Both the position numbers and the translations under genes were made by a program. The notes beneath the pieces were generated by a model that was not told the origin of the DNA, did no database searches, and worked only from the letters and a program-made list of their open reading frames with translations. Below, piece by piece: positions 1 through 12,395 of a DNA stretch of 64,000 nucleotides. Source of the DNA: Lamellibrachia satsuma (lineage: Eukaryota > Annelida > Polychaeta > Sabellida > Siboglinidae); the NCBI GenBank assembly GCA_033239005.1, contig BSQZ01000002.1, positions 4,277,001-4,341,000 on the forward strand, written 5' to 3'. The stretch's first letter is position 1; every line of letters starts with the position of its first letter.

Positions 1-643
1 TCATACCATACTACACCATACCAAACTACATCGTATATACCATACTACACTACTCCACGAACGCACGCCTCATTGTCAATTCATACCATACTACACCATA
101 CCAAACTACATCGTATATACCATACTACACTACTCCACGAACGCACGCCTCATTGTCAATTCATACCATACTACACCATACCAAACTACATCGTATATAC
201 CATACAACACTACTCCACGAACGCACGCCTCATTGTCAATTCATACCATACTACACCATACCAAACTACATCGTATATACCATACAACACTACTCCACGA
301 ACGCACGCCTCATTGTCAATTCATACCATACTACACCATACCAAACTACATCGTATATACCATACAACACTACTCCACGAACGCACGCCTCATTGTCAAT
401 TCTTACCATACTACACCATACCAAACTACATCGTATATACCATACAACACTACTCCACGAACGCACGCCTCATTGTCAATTCATACCATACTACACCATA
501 CCAAACTACATCGTATATACCATACTACACTACTCCACGAACGCACGCCTCATTGTCAATTCATACCATACTACACCATACCAAACTACATCGTATATAC
601 CATACTACACTACTCCACGAACGCACGCCTCATTGTCAATTCT
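1..643. repeat. 80-bp minisatellite, about 8 copies, cut by the window start
   Basis: Nearly identical 80-bp units follow one another (for example the unit starting at 81 recurs at 161, 241 and 321), differing by single bases such as ACTACAC versus ACAACAC. The array ends at about 643 and runs off the left edge. 80 is not a multiple of 3 and the unit lacks stop codons in the plus-strand frames, so overlapping spurious ORFs rich in His, Tyr and Thr appear. I see no gene here. Confidence 0.97.
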
Positions 644-1151
<508 letters not shown>

Positions 1152-1696
1152 AGATCTCATTAACTTAATTTTAAATTTAGCTTAATTCATCCGAAAATGT
1201 GAGGTTAATTTAAATGGATAATTTATAAGTTAATTGTAATTTATAAGTTAATTGTCATTTGAAAATTAAATAATCCTGTAACCAAAATTAATGTGTCACC
1301 CTGCACTATGTGACAAAATGTCTTGTGACCAATTGTCTTGTGATCAAAAGTCCTGCACCTGTCACTAACTGCCGGAGTTACTCAACCGACGCCTCCCAGA
1401 CCGTCAATTGAGGTGCGCGACTTTGCCGCTTTCAACAGTATGCAGACGATCACACACGGTGAACGCCGTTTTGTTGTGGAGCCGGTTGCCGGATTCATTC
1501 ATGACTGTCGCCGTGTAGAACACTTTTAAAAACACGTCTTTCTTGAGTAGCCTATCTACAATCTGCTGACATGAGCGATTGCATATACATACATTATTTT
1601 TATTATATATAATTGCATTACGTATTATTTACGGTAGGAAATTTTTTTATTCATTTTGACCAGAATTTATGTTTGAATAGTTAAGAGAGTACATTC

Positions 1697-1833
1697 TTGT
1701 ATGGCGCGGCATGCAGTTCTTGGGACTGCTCAAAGCGCTTTACCTTTCATTGTTACGCGAAGACTTCGTTCACATATCCACCTCTGTCTGTAGCCAGGTA
1801 CTTATTTATACAGCTGAGTGAACTGTGGCAACC
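1697..1833 (-). mobile_element. tRNA-derived SINE, 3' part only
   Basis: This piece shares the body of a SINE family found in at least four other places here (23050, 32120, 39285, 42590). Read on the minus strand it runs from the cagttcactcagctgtata motif, through the gtgaacgaa motif, to the tail AAAGCGCTTTGAGCAGTCCC followed by a GCGC...ATA end. The tRNA-like head seen in the copy at 39.3-39.6 kb is missing. Confidence 0.75.
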
Positions 1834-1834
1834 A

Positions 1835-2160
1835 ATCCAAACAAAGACGTCATCGAGCATGCAGACATTCTTATTATGTTTGCCTCCTACGCCAGAGACG
1901 TTTGTGTTGCCTCGGCCATGTCTGCCGCATGGAAGATAGATGTATTCCAAATGACGTCATCTATGGCGATCTTGACACTGGTACAAGGTTTGTCGACCGT
2001 CCAGCTCTGCGGTTCAGGGACGCTTACAAACGAGATAGGAAGTCTTTGTAGATCAACATTGAGTTTGGGGAATGAGCTGCAGCCGACCGCTACCACTGTG
2101 GACGGAGAAGACATTGCAGAGAATGGTCATCGACTACACCGCCTCTACAACTGTCTACAC
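1835..2160 (+). pseudogene. LINE reverse-transcriptase ORF, C-terminal relic
   Basis: Two plus-strand frames together read like the extreme C-terminus of a non-LTR retrotransposon polyprotein. One gives VIEHADI; the next frame gives RRLCCLGHVCRMEDRCIP, then GDLDTGTR, then RPALRFRDAYKRDRKSL and a stop. The R-L-x-x-LGHV-x-RM-[D/E]D pattern followed by G-x-RP-x-LR-[F/Y]-[K/R]D and KRD is a familiar tail of LINE ORF2-type proteins. Frameshifts and a stop at the KSL-TAG position show it is dead. It directly abuts the SINE piece ending at 1833. The clade cannot be fixed from so short a tail. Confidence 0.7.
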
Positions 2161-2530
2161 CTTTTTTAATCACTGCAGATATTGCTGTGCGGAACATTAA
2201 TTGTCATCAAAGATGTAGCTTCATGATCTTTCCAGACAGACATATTATGCCAATGAGATGAGATATTTGTATTATTATTATTATTATTACAAGAAAAAAA
2301 TGCCAATCCTACGGACGGGATGACGTGGTAGTTCGAAACTGACTGTCATGATAACAATATTTCAGGATAAACAACACTATCACAGAAATGTCCATCTATG
2401 CCTTGGTACTTGGTGCTGCCAGTCAATATACTGATGGCTTCTTTGAAACCAACTCTCGAGATTGCGACGTAACTAACTGGCGGCTACAGTGACGTCTACG
2501 GACGACTTTCCCTGGTTTAGGCTCGTTGTG

Positions 2531-3107
2531 GCTACTTCCCGTTATAGCTATTTCCCGTTATAGCTACATTTTCCCCGTTACAGCTACTGGTGAGAAGAAC
2601 AATTAATTAGGCATTAAAATAGTTCCGTCATAGCTGCTTCTTAGATTATATTCTTGGACCAAAGGAGAGTCAATTAACTGAAATGAAATTAACAACATAA
2701 ATCACACGTGCACAACAATTTTATTAATTTTAATACATAATTTTACATTAATTGTGCTCAGTGTAAAATGCAATACTTGTGTTGTGTTGGCAGATTCCGC
2801 AAATGCAGATGCGTTAGATAATAAAGAACATGTTTCACTGGATGGAAGCGAGGAATGTTTGTCACAAAATCCAGACCACTGGATGTCAGTTTTGCAGCCT
2901 CGGCATTGTATATCTGCTGTATTAGGATGAGGGGCTCCCCACGAGCAAGTTTTTTTTATAGTCACCTCGCTACTCCACTTCATGAAATCATTAACCATAA
3001 GCTGATTGTCAAGCTGAAGCAATTAATGCACCCCCCACTCCTTCCTCTTCGTGAACTGTAAAATAAAAAAAAATAGTTGTAACGGGAATTAGCTGTAACG
3101 GGAAGAC
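2531..3107. mobile_element. DNA-transposon-like element with sub-repeated terminal inverted repeats
   Basis: The left end (about 2532-2566) contains two tandem TTCCCGTTATAGCTA-like motifs and a third CCCGTTACAGCTA at 2573-2586. The right end (about 3073-3106) contains two of the same motifs on the opposite strand (TAGTTGTAACGGGAA, TAGCTGTAACGGGAA). Together they form an imperfect inverted repeat of about 34 bp around a core of about 510 bp. The core holds a 106-codon minus-strand ORF. No target-site duplication is obvious, and I do not recognise the superfamily. Confidence 0.5.
2702..3022 (-). CDS. unidentified 106-codon ORF inside the inverted-repeat element
   Basis: This minus-strand ORF begins with ATG at 3022 and fills most of the space between the terminal inverted repeats at 2532 and 3106. 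The predicted protein has a short Cys/His cluster (C-x2-CK, then FC-x2-H within about 15 residues), which could be a decayed zinc-binding motif. It otherwise has no signature I recognise. It may be a fragment of a transposase, an unrelated passenger, or a chance ORF. Its only contextual support is its position between inverted repeats; no promoter, intron or poly(A) signal was identified. Confidence 0.2.
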   Translation of the reverse strand: MLQLDNQLMVNDFMKWSSEVTIKKTCSWGAPHPNTADIQCRGCKTDIQWSGFCDKHSSLPSSETCSLLSNASAFAESANTTQVLHFTLSTINVKLCIKINKIVVHV

Positions 3108-3342
3108 ACCATTGCCTTTGTATTACGTGACTTGGCACAAGACGCGTAACGTTGTGAACAATTATTGTATGTAATTGTTCGCGTAGCCTTGCGAACAATT
3201 GTGCTTGATTACTACAAAGGGCAGTTCGACTGTTCGTAGAAAGGGGAATAGAGGGGTGAATTTCTAAAAAGTAACTCCTTCGTGAGGTCGTAGAGGAAAC
3301 CATAGGCATAGCGTCTAGCAGGAGTAACACAAGATACATACA

Positions 3343-3394
3343 CACATGCACGCACGCACGCACGCACGCACGCACCCACACACACACGCACGCA

Positions 3395-3456
<62 letters not shown>
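3343..3456. repeat. (GCAC)n / (CA)n compound microsatellite
   Basis: Tetranucleotide GCAC runs with a short CA interruption (3343-3412) pass into a CA run to about 3455. The stretch 3457-3955 that follows shows nothing recognisable. Confidence 0.95.
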
Positions 3457-3457
<1 letters not shown>

Positions 3458-3954
3458 GCACAAGAAGTTTGACAAAATTTATTTGGCTTGTCAACTTTTA
3501 ACATTCACACACAGTTAATATATTTAACGTCATGGTCGTAGTGGAAGACTCGCCCGGTCCGCATAGTTGATTACGGTAAAGATGGGTATTCACGATAGGG
3601 CACGAACTTCGAGACATGTAATCCTTTGTAGCAAACGACCCAGTCGGATCGACCCAATTCGGCAACCCAAATATACACTACAAAAGACCAAATAGGCTAC
3701 GAAAGACAAAGGCGCCTGCAACTCGCTGGTGGGACAAACAAACGCAAATATCTATTTACGTTCTTTGGTATGGGCCGCCGGATCACGCAGTACAGGCCAA
3801 TGACTGTGTCTAGGTGAAGGTTATAACCACCACCCGTGTCGGACAAGTACGAGGCGCCACGACCTATTTTTGTGACCGCTCCCTTCTGTTTTTTAGTTGT
3901 GCTGTTTGTTATCAGTCGCGAATTCTGGATTTTGAAGCAGGTGCCATGTGCGCG

Positions 3955-4089
3955 TTGTCACATGACTCCGTTCTTATTCACGTTTATTTATGCTGATGAT
4001 GCAAAGCTATTAATGATCCATCTGCAGGATGTCCTCAAGCATGTGTCCTATCTGACCACGGTCATCAGTAAACAGGAATTATTTTAGAA
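3955..4089 (+). pseudogene. possible reverse-transcriptase fragment with YADD
   Basis: The plus strand reads FIYADDAKLL followed by about 20 residues and a stop. YADD followed by [AT]KL is the usual active-site neighbourhood of LINE reverse transcriptases. Only about 30 residues support it, and the upstream part of the same frame does not resemble an RT palm domain. This could be a chance match. The neighbouring LINE relic (4370-4640) is on the other strand, so they are not one element. Confidence 0.3.
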
Positions 4090-4369
4090 AATGCTCTGTT
4101 ATTGGTATCAGATTTGAGACATTGGAATGTAAGATATGTTCATATGTTCTAAACAGTATACGTATACTCGTTTTCAAAGATTTTCAATGTCAAACAGAAG
4201 CACGACAGATAAAAATAAGACAAACAGAACCAGAGCCATAACACATCCATGACTGAACCTGTTTCTGGGTTAGGTTTAAAGTTTTAATTTGCTTAAAGTT
4301 ATGTTAAACTTAGGTAACCCGGAATTTTCCTTTCACATCTACTAACTGATGTTTACGAGCATACAACGT

Positions 4370-4640
4370 TTATGGATGGACACATTTATATCTTAATCTC
4401 CTGAAGTGTTGTCAAATCACACTCTTCGTTGTATTCTTTCTAGCTTATCTACATCCTTTGCGACACGTTTGTATGCAAAACTCCAAATGAGGCTTAACTA
4501 TTGTTTTGGACATAGGTGCAATTAGCTGTTTGTCTTTATATGTGATATGTTCCCCTTATTAGCCCTAACATTTGATGGATACCAGTTTGATAACCCATTG
4601 AATCCGCAATCTCAAATTGCTCTGAAACGTTCGTACCAGC
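4370..4640 (-). pseudogene. CR1/jockey-like LINE C-terminal relic
   Basis: The reverse complement encodes, in broken frames, KTIVKPHLEFCIQT and then VDKLERIQRRV. The first matches the usual LINE pattern x-[I/V]-V-[R/K]-PHLEYC; the second matches KDIDKLERIQRRA. A frameshift separates them and stops interrupt both. It is related in type to the relic at 35.17-35.41 kb. It abuts the start of the 22-bp minisatellite. Confidence 0.65.
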
Positions 4641-6322
4641 ACTAACTATTACTCCCATCAACACTAACAGTTACTCCCATCAGCATTAACTGTTACTAAC
4701 ATCAACTCTGACTGTTAGTCCAATCAACAATACCTGTTACTCCCATCAGCATTAACTGTTACTAACATCAACTCTGACTGTTAGTCCCATCAACAATAAC
4801 TGTTACTCCCATCAGCATTAACTGTTACTAACATCAACTCTGACTCTTAGTCCAATCAACAATAACTGTTACTCCCAGCAGCATTAACTCTTACTAACAT
4901 CAACTCTGACTGTTAGTCCCGTCAACAATAACTCTTACTCCCAGCAGCATTAACTGTTACTAACATCAACTCTGACTGTTAGTCCTATCAACAATAACTG
5001 TTACTCCCATCAGCACTGACTGTTACTCCCATCAACACTAACATTTACTCCCATCAGCATTAACTGTTACTAACATCAACTCTGACTCTTAGTCCAATCA
5101 ACAATAACTGTTACTCCCAGCAGCATTAACTCTTACTAACATCAACTCTGACTGTTAGTCCCGTCAACAATAACTCTTACTCCCAGCAGCATTAACTGTT
5201 ACTAACATCAACTCTGACTGTTAGTCCTATCAACAATAACTGTTACTCCCATCAGCACTGACTGTTACTCCCATCAACACTAACATTTACTCCCAGCAGC
5301 ATTAACTCTTACTAACATCAACTCTGACTGTTAGTCCCGTCAGCAATAACTGTTACTCCCATCAGCATTAACTGTTACTAACATCAACTCTGATTGATAG
5401 TCCTATCAACAATAACTGTTACTCCCATCAGCACTGACTCTTCCTCCAATCAGCACTGACTGTCACTCCCATCAACACTGACTTATTCCCATCAGCAGTG
5501 AATGTTACTCCCATCAGCACTGACTGTTACTCCAATCAGCAATGACTGTCACTCCCATCAGCACTGACTTATTCCCATCATCATTGAGTGTTACTCTCAT
5601 CAGCACTGACTGCTACTCCCATCAACACTGACTTATTCCCATCAGCATTGAATATTACTCCCATCAGCACTGACTGCTACTCACATCAACACTGACTTAT
5701 TCCCATCAGCACTGACTGCTACTCTCACGACACTGACTGCTACTACCATCAGCACTGAATGTTACTACCACGAGGCCTGACTGGTACTTCCACGAACACT
5801 GACAGTTACTACCAATCAGCACTGTCTGTTACTCCCATCACCACTAAATGCTACTTCCATCAACACTGACTGTTACTCCCATTAACACTGACTGTTACAC
5901 CCATTAACACTGACTGTTACTCCCATCAGCACTGACTGTTACTCCCATTAACAATGACTGCTACTCCCATCAACACTGACTTATTCCCATCAGCATTGAC
6001 TGTTAGTCCCATCAGCACTGAATGTTACTCCCATCAGCGCTAACTGTTACTCCCATCAGCACTGACTGTCACTCACATCAACTCTGACTGTTAATCCCAT
6101 CAACACTGACTGTTACTACCATCAGCACTGACTGTTACTCACATCAGCACTGACTGTTACTCCCATCAGCACTAACTGTTGCTCGCATCAGCACTGACTC
6201 TTACTCCCATCAGCATTGACAGTTACTATCATCAGCATTGACTGTTACTCCCATTAACACTGACTGTTACTCCCACCAACACTGACTGTTGCTCCCACCA
6301 GCAATGACTGTTACTTTGAGTT
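4630..6322. repeat. 22-bp minisatellite with higher-order structure
   Basis: About 1.7 kb of degenerate 22-bp units of the form ACTGTTACTCCCATCAGCACTG. The left part is organised in triplets of about 66 bp and in a larger block: the stretch beginning at about 4813 recurs almost exactly at about 5055, a 242-bp (11 x 22) spacing. The right part (5440-6322) is monomeric and more degenerate, with 21-bp variants carrying ACTTATTCCCATCAGC. Confidence 0.93.
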
Positions 6323-6499
6323 GGGGTATAATACGCTGCAAATTGCATGCTGCTCTGTATTGTTTATTTTAGGAACACCCGGTACACCAATTTCAATTAA
6401 ATAATGTCAGAAATTCATGACACCGTGACGAACGTAGCGCCGCAAGAAAGTGACCCGACTCTCGATTACATTCGATCAGTATCTTTAACCTTTACCTTT

Positions 6500-6842
6500 A
6501 GCAACCCCGTAACCGTCTGTGGTCGTTGGGGCACCTCTGTCGATAATCGCACAATCTGTTTCCACATTTGCCGGTCTTCTGTTGCCATTTGTGACTCGTA
6601 GAAGTCGATGCCTGTCCATTCTCTTATGTTGTCATTCCAGTTCTTTTTTTTGCCTGTCTCTCCTTCTTTTCCTTTTCACTGTGTCTTGCAGGATGGCTTT
6701 TGCCAGGCCAGTAGATCTTGTGACATGTCCATACCATCTTACTTTGCATCTTCTGACTGTGGTCAAGACGTCTTCGTGTAGTCCGATGTTTCGACTGATT
6801 ATCTTTCCGACTTCTTTATTGGTGACATCGTTATCTAGAAAA
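6500..6842 (-). pseudogene. LINE C-terminal relic (RWYGHVTR type)
   Basis: On the minus strand one frame reads NKEVGKIISRNIGLHEDVLT, then TVRRCKVRWYGHVTRSTGLA, then a basic KRKRRRDRQKK stretch. After a one-base shift in the A-rich run near 6645, another frame continues NWNDNIREWTGIDFYES and on to about PQRPQT. RWYGHV-x-RS-x-GLAK, a basic block and W-x-DNI-x-EWTG is a characteristic tail of non-LTR retrotransposon proteins in many animals. The frameshift makes it a pseudogene. Confidence 0.8.
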
Positions 6843-8146
6843 CGCTAAATTGCCAAGAAGCACTGGCAACCGTTGCCTAGATAACAATAGCTCCTAAATT
6901 CCAATGTCTGTTAGGGGAAAATTATTCACAACCCCCATCAGGGTCGCCGACCCCTCTAACATATTGTTCGCTCGAATGGCCCTGTCCTATAAAAAAAATC
7001 CTGTCTACACCCCGGAGATGGAGTGGCAACAGGAGCAGCGATGGTGACCTTGTGCTGATCCGGCATGGAAGATGGATGCGACCTTGAAGGGGAAACCCTC
7101 GCGTCAGAGACGATACTTTTGCGGTAAATAACGAAGGAAAACAAAGGAAATATACCTTCCTCATTTCTTTCTCTATTTGATCATCGTAAATACGGCGCCG
7201 TGGTACGAATGACGCACAGGCGTATAATTGACCAGGAGGTGTCATCAATTTAACAATCCTTCCATTATTCGCCTTAGACCGTTCCCCAAAACAGTGCCAT
7301 TGTACAAATTACATAGGCGTATCATTCGTCGGGACGTATTATGCACATGTATTCATTAATATGTATTCAATCATTCCATGTGATTGTTTGATCTAAAAAA
7401 TAAACAGAGAGAGTGGTTGGGGCATCTAAAATTAGACTGGTCAACAGTGTGTCGCCTGGACAGTGTTGTTCGTGTCAACAACAGCTTTGTTTACCGATGG
7501 GCTTGGGAAGTTGAAAGATGTCTATGTAATGACGACGGTAAAGAGATGTCGCGTTGTGTAAGACCACCGAAAGTATCTGGTGTCGCCACCATGCAGACAG
7601 ATCTTGTCGTCACAGGTGGCAGTATTGGAGGGGCTGGTGGCGACCGGCGAGACAGTGACGGAGTTGAAGGAGGACAAGCTGATATTGCCACTTGGAAATC
7701 CTACAATTCAATGATGGGTTCTTAAAGTGGCACATATATATTTCTACTGTAATGAATATGTTGTGGTGGATTTATTGTGTACTACAGTTTATTATTATTC
7801 ATGTCATGGTTTCGTTTGTTTGTTCATGTTAAAAAAAATCGGTTTTGTAACACGGTAATCTATTGTGCAGTGCATCGGTGCAGCACCGATAATATAACAA
7901 TGTAAAGCCATCTGACACGCTTCTTTCATACGTATGACACGCTTCTTCCAAACGATTAGTGATAATATCTTCTCCACGTTTTATTTCTAAGGATAAAAGA
8001 CATCAATGAAAGCCCCTGTACGACTCAAGACAGTACGGGCTCCAATTATAATATAATGGCGCCACCTAGTGAATATCCACGTAATTAAATTCTTCACAGC
8101 GGACACATGCCCATGTTTCATAGTTCCGCAGTCCGCTATTTTATTT
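6843..8146. other. unannotated spacer
   Basis: Open frames such as 7384-7725 (+, 113 codons) occur but lack a recognisable domain, a codon-periodic look or splice context. No repeat structure was noted apart from a doubled 'acacgcttctt' motif near 7917-7947. Confidence 0.5.
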
Positions 8147-8225
8147 CACTGTGCGTGTGTGTGTGGGATGTGTGAGTGTGCGTGCGTGCGTGCATGCGTG
8201 CGTGCGTGCGTGCGTGCGTGCGTGT
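8147..8225. repeat. GT/(GTGC)n microsatellite
   Basis: GT-rich run passing into about ten GTGC/GCGT tetranucleotides. Confidence 0.95.
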
Positions 8226-8227
8226 AC

Positions 8228-8425
8228 AATGGCATTACTCCGGAAGTCTACAAGCATGTAGATGTCGCCGCGAGTAGGAAACTCAATAGTCTTTTTCAAG
8301 ACATTTTGGAAGAAGGCACTGTTAACCGGCGTATGTGGCGCAACCATACCCAGCTCTGTCCACCTATCCAAGATGAAGGGTGGTATGCTAACGCGTTACC
8401 ATCAACGGGCAAGTCTGCACGGCTG
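8228..8425 (+). pseudogene. probable LINE reverse-transcriptase N-terminal fragment
   Basis: The plus strand reads GITPEVYKHVDVAASRKLNS followed by LFQDILEEGTV. This resembles the start of many LINE reverse-transcriptase domains ([D/N]GI-P-E-[V/I]YK followed by L-x-x-LF-x-x-I-W-x-EG). After EEGTV the similarity is lost. It follows a GTGC microsatellite directly and has no neighbouring palm domain. Short relic; confidence is limited by length. Confidence 0.45.
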
Positions 8426-8596
8426 TGATCCGGCCTTTGTTCAGCCGTGAATTGGCCGAGAGAGTCCTTTACTGGTCGTGCAAATTAAGATAATCGCCTT
8501 ATTGAGGTGTGAGACATTGGGTGTGAACATTGTTTTTTCAATGGGGGCTTCTTTGGCTGCTTGGAGAATTTGCCGATATGGTTTCCTTTAAACACA

Positions 8597-8830
8597 TTAA
8601 ATACCAATTAATATATATCCATTTTTGTCAGAACTAGTGCACCAAAACACTCCATTTCCACCTAGTATGTTTATCAACAAAGTCTGGATAGCTCCCACAC
8701 GCAGACAAACCAAATCTTCAGGACTACTGGTGAACGGATCCTCATACACTGTGTGGATCCTGGATCCTCCAATCTCCACAGCAAAGCCTTCAATACGTGG
8801 ATTACCATCCACACCAGTAAGAATAGTTGC
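8597..8830 (-). other. unidentified protein-like ORF fragment
   Basis: The minus strand has an open frame of about 70 codons beginning MDGNPRIEGFAVEIGG. Its amino-acid composition is ordinary rather than low-complexity. I do not recognise a domain. It may be a fragment of a transposon gene, an exon, or chance. No clear splice sites were confirmed. Confidence 0.2.
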
Positions 8831-8899
8831 AAATTCCCATATTTTTCCCGAACAACAAAATATTGGAATTCGCTACTAGACGCAACAACTAGCATCTCG

Positions 8900-9885
8900 T
8901 AATCACAACAAGTTTACAAAACGTTATAGCTAAACACACCCAGCCCCAATCAAACACGGCTGAACAATAACCAGAACCAGAACAAGAGCAAGAAAGTTTA
9001 TTTTGACCCCGTTTACAATACATATAACAATTGAGTGATAGAAACAAAAATATGCATTAATATGTTCACATGGAAAATCACAAAAACAATATAAATTAAT
9101 AAGGGGTCAGTGACTCCTATAAAGATAGTCAGTTTCATTGGAGCCACCAATGAAATATAATTAACAAACTCATTTATTCAAAAAGGATATGACAGTGCAG
9201 TTATGCGGAAGGAGAAAGGCCTTGCATGATTATTCGACTGCATATATTGTAATATGTGTGACAATGTGTAGTATAAATGGTAATAGATAGTAGTCGCTGA
9301 ACAACGATCACCACATGCGCACCCTGACCGTTTCACACACTTATGAGTGTTGGCCAGTATTAAGTTATAGCAAGACAAGACAAGGCAAGACAAAACAAGA
9401 CAAAACAAGACGAGGCAAGAGTCAAGTATAACTACAATATTAAAGGCTATATAAATATTGATTTAAGTATTTCTCTCACTTAATGAAGATAAAAGAACTA
9501 GTGGAACCGAAGTAGATGGTGGGGCACACATTGATGACAAATTAACTCTTCATAAGCCATTGGCTTCAGTGTCCACTTATTATCTGGGGTTTTAGTGTTT
9601 GATGGGAATCTTGGTAAATATTGTTAAATTTTCAATGCCTTCTATTAAGTTCATCTGAATATACAAAATACACAAAATACAGTCCTGACATCGTGCCCGA
9701 AAAAACTGAAGCATTACCTGTAACCCAATAATCCTACCTATGTAGATTTTAGGGTGTACTAGAGAGACTTCCACTAATGGCAAGATCACAGGAAGACAAT
9801 TTCGACATTTTCGGTAAAACAACAATTTACTGAAATGACAAGGACAGAAAGGGATACATTCAGTTCAATCAGTTGTCAAAATGGA
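8900..9885. other. unannotated AT-rich spacer with a CAAGA-type pentanucleotide run
   Basis: The only structure I see is at 9371-9420, a degenerate CAAGA/CAAAA pentanucleotide tract. The rest shows no gene, exon pattern or recognisable element. Confidence 0.6.
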
Positions 9886-9887
9886 CG

Positions 9888-11607
9888 CACTTTCCCACAA
9901 TATGTTGATGTGCAAGGAGTCAATGACACAGGAAGACATTTTACCACAATATGTTGATGTGCAAGGAGTCAATGACACAGGAAGACACTTTACCACAATA
10001 TGTTGATGTGCAAGGAGTCAATGACACAGGAAGACATTTTACCACAATATGTTGATGTGCAAGGAGTCAATGACACAGGAAGACACTTTCCCACAATATG
10101 TTGATGTGCAAGGAGTCAATGACACAGGAAGACATTTTACCACAATATGTTGATGTGCAAGGAGTCAATGACACAGGAAGACACTTTCCCACAATATGTT
10201 GATGTGCAAGGAGTCAATGACACAGGAAGACATTTTACCACAATATGTTGATGTGCAAGGAGTCAATGACACAGGAAGACACTTTACCACAATATGTTGA
10301 TGTGCAAGGAGTCAATGACACAGGAAGACACTTTTCCACAATATGTTGATGTGCAAGGAGTCAATGACACAGGAAGACATTTTACCACAATATGTTGATG
10401 TGCAAGGAGTCAATGACACAGGAAGATACTTTACCACAATATGTTGATGTGCAAGGAGTCAATGACACAGGAAGACACTTTCCCACAATATGTTGATGTG
10501 CAAGGAGGCAGTGACACAGGAAGACACTTTCCCACTATATGTTGATGTGCAAGGAGTCAATGACACAGGATCCACTTTACCACAATATGTTGATGTGCAA
10601 GGAGGCAATGACACAGGAAGACACTTTCCCACAATATGTTGATGTGCAAGGAGTCAATGACACAGGAAGACACTTTCCCACAATATGTTGATGTGCAAGG
10701 AGGCAATGACACAGGAAAACACTTTCCCACAATATGTTGTTGTGCAAGGAGGCAATGACACAGGAAGACACTTTCCCACAATATGTTGATGTGCAAGGAG
10801 GCAATGACACAGGAAGACACTTTCCCACAATATGTTGATGTGCAAGGAGGCAATGACACAGGAAGACACTTTACCACAATATGTTGATGTGCAAGGAGGC
10901 AATGACACAGGAAGACACTTTCCCACAATATGTTGTTGTGCAAGGAGGCAATGACACAGGAATACACTTTCACACAATATGTTGATGTGCAAGGAGGCAA
11001 TGACACAGGAAGACACTTTCCCACAATATGTTGATGTCCCAGGAGGCAGTGACACAGGAAGATACTTTACCACAATATGTTGATGTGCAAGGAGGCAATG
11101 ACACAGGAATACACTTTCACACAATATGTTGATGTGCAAGGAGGCAGTGACACAGGAAGACACTTTCCCACAATATGCTGATGTGCAAGGAGGCAATGAC
11201 ACAGGAAGACACTTTCCCACAATATGTTGATGTGCAAGGAGGCAATGACACAGGAAGACACTTTCCCACAATATGTTGATGTGCAAGGAGGCAGTGACAC
11301 AGAAAGACACTTTACCACAATATGTTGATGTGCAAGGAGGCAACGACACAGGAATACACTTTCACACAATATGTTGATGTGCAAGGAGGCAGTGACACAG
11401 GAAGACAATTTACTACAATATGTTGATGTGCAAGGAGGCAATGACACAGAAAGACACTTTCAAACAATATGTTGATGTGCAAGGAGGCAATGACACAGGA
11501 AGACACTTTACCACAATATGTTGATGTGCAAGGAGGCAATGACACAGGAAGACACTTTACCACAATATGTTGATGTGCAAGGAGGCAATGACACAGGAAG
11601 ACAGTTT
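9888..11607. repeat. 49-bp minisatellite, about 35 copies
   Basis: Units of 49 bp (CACAATATGTTGATGTGCAA, then GGAGT/GGC, CAATGACACAGGAAGACA and a C/T-rich joint). Copies up to about 10,560 mostly carry AGGAGTCAATG; later copies carry AGGAGGCAATG or AGGAGGCAGTG, so two sequence classes occupy separate halves. In the first half ACATTTTAC and ACACTTTMC joints often alternate, hinting at a 98-bp dimer. 49 mod 3 is 1 and the minus strand lacks stops, so long Cys/His/Leu-rich minus-strand ORFs are artefacts. Confidence 0.97.
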
Positions 11608-12395
11608 CAATGGCGAAAAAAGCTATAATTTTCAATAGAAGACAATGTACTATGAACAAGATTCCATATGTGTCCTTTCAATGTTAAAAGATAAAACATC
11701 TAACATAAAAGGCAGTTTTCTGATTGAGCTAGGACATATTCAGTTATAAAAAGACACACAGAAATGAGCAGTTATCTAGGACTAGGACACAGAAGAACAC
11801 GTTCAGTGAGCAGAAAGGACAACATTTCCCACATGATTATATTTATACACGAGATAATATTATCTATCACGAATGTTACACTTTGGTATGTGCAAAGTTT
11901 CCATTCATTTGTTTCTCATTCTTTAAGAAATTGACCAACACAAACACACACTAATATAACTAACTATGTACACATACGTCAATATGTTGGATCCTGAATT
12001 GACAAAGGATGCTTTGCTGTGTTGAGCAAGTAAAGATAAATGTATACGTTGGTCATTGTTCTCTGTTTATAGAACAAATTAAAATGCCACTCAAATGTAC
12101 GTATGTACATACATACATGTTTGTTTGGTAGCACCCGTTGAGATGGTGTTCTCTTATGTTTTTGTCTTATATTGACGCAATATTCTGCGGTCGCACTCCG
12201 CGACAAATTGTTGTCAAAATAATGAATAAAAACAAGTCCAGTTTCAACAATAACATTTATTACATGTGTTATTCTGCTACAATTCAACATGGAATCAAGG
12301 CTAAATTGATACTTTTCAAAGTACTTTTGCAAATGCCATTCGATACATTGCTGAGCAAAATTATATTCATAACTGCGTTCCTCGGTAAACGATGG
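11608..12395. other. unannotated spacer
   Basis: AT-rich unique-looking sequence. An antisense pair of ORFs across 11979-12440 exists on both strands but neither has a recognisable domain. Confidence 0.5.

Noticed and set aside
6398..6470. relic of a sixth PLAC8 gene, from similarity to the 3' flank of PLAC8-1
   Set aside because: Only flank-like sequence is shared; no exon 3 similarity is present, and GTCACGAACGTAGC-type words also occur at 18.54 kb, so a dispersed repeat is more likely.
7384..7725. 113-codon plus-strand ORF as a gene
   Set aside because: No recognisable domain, no conserved splice sites, no poly(A) signal close by; length is within chance expectation for 64 kb.
10557..11659. 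minus-strand ORFs with CHCLLAHQHIV-type repeats
   Set aside because: Artefacts of the 49-bp minisatellite, open in successive minus-strand frames.
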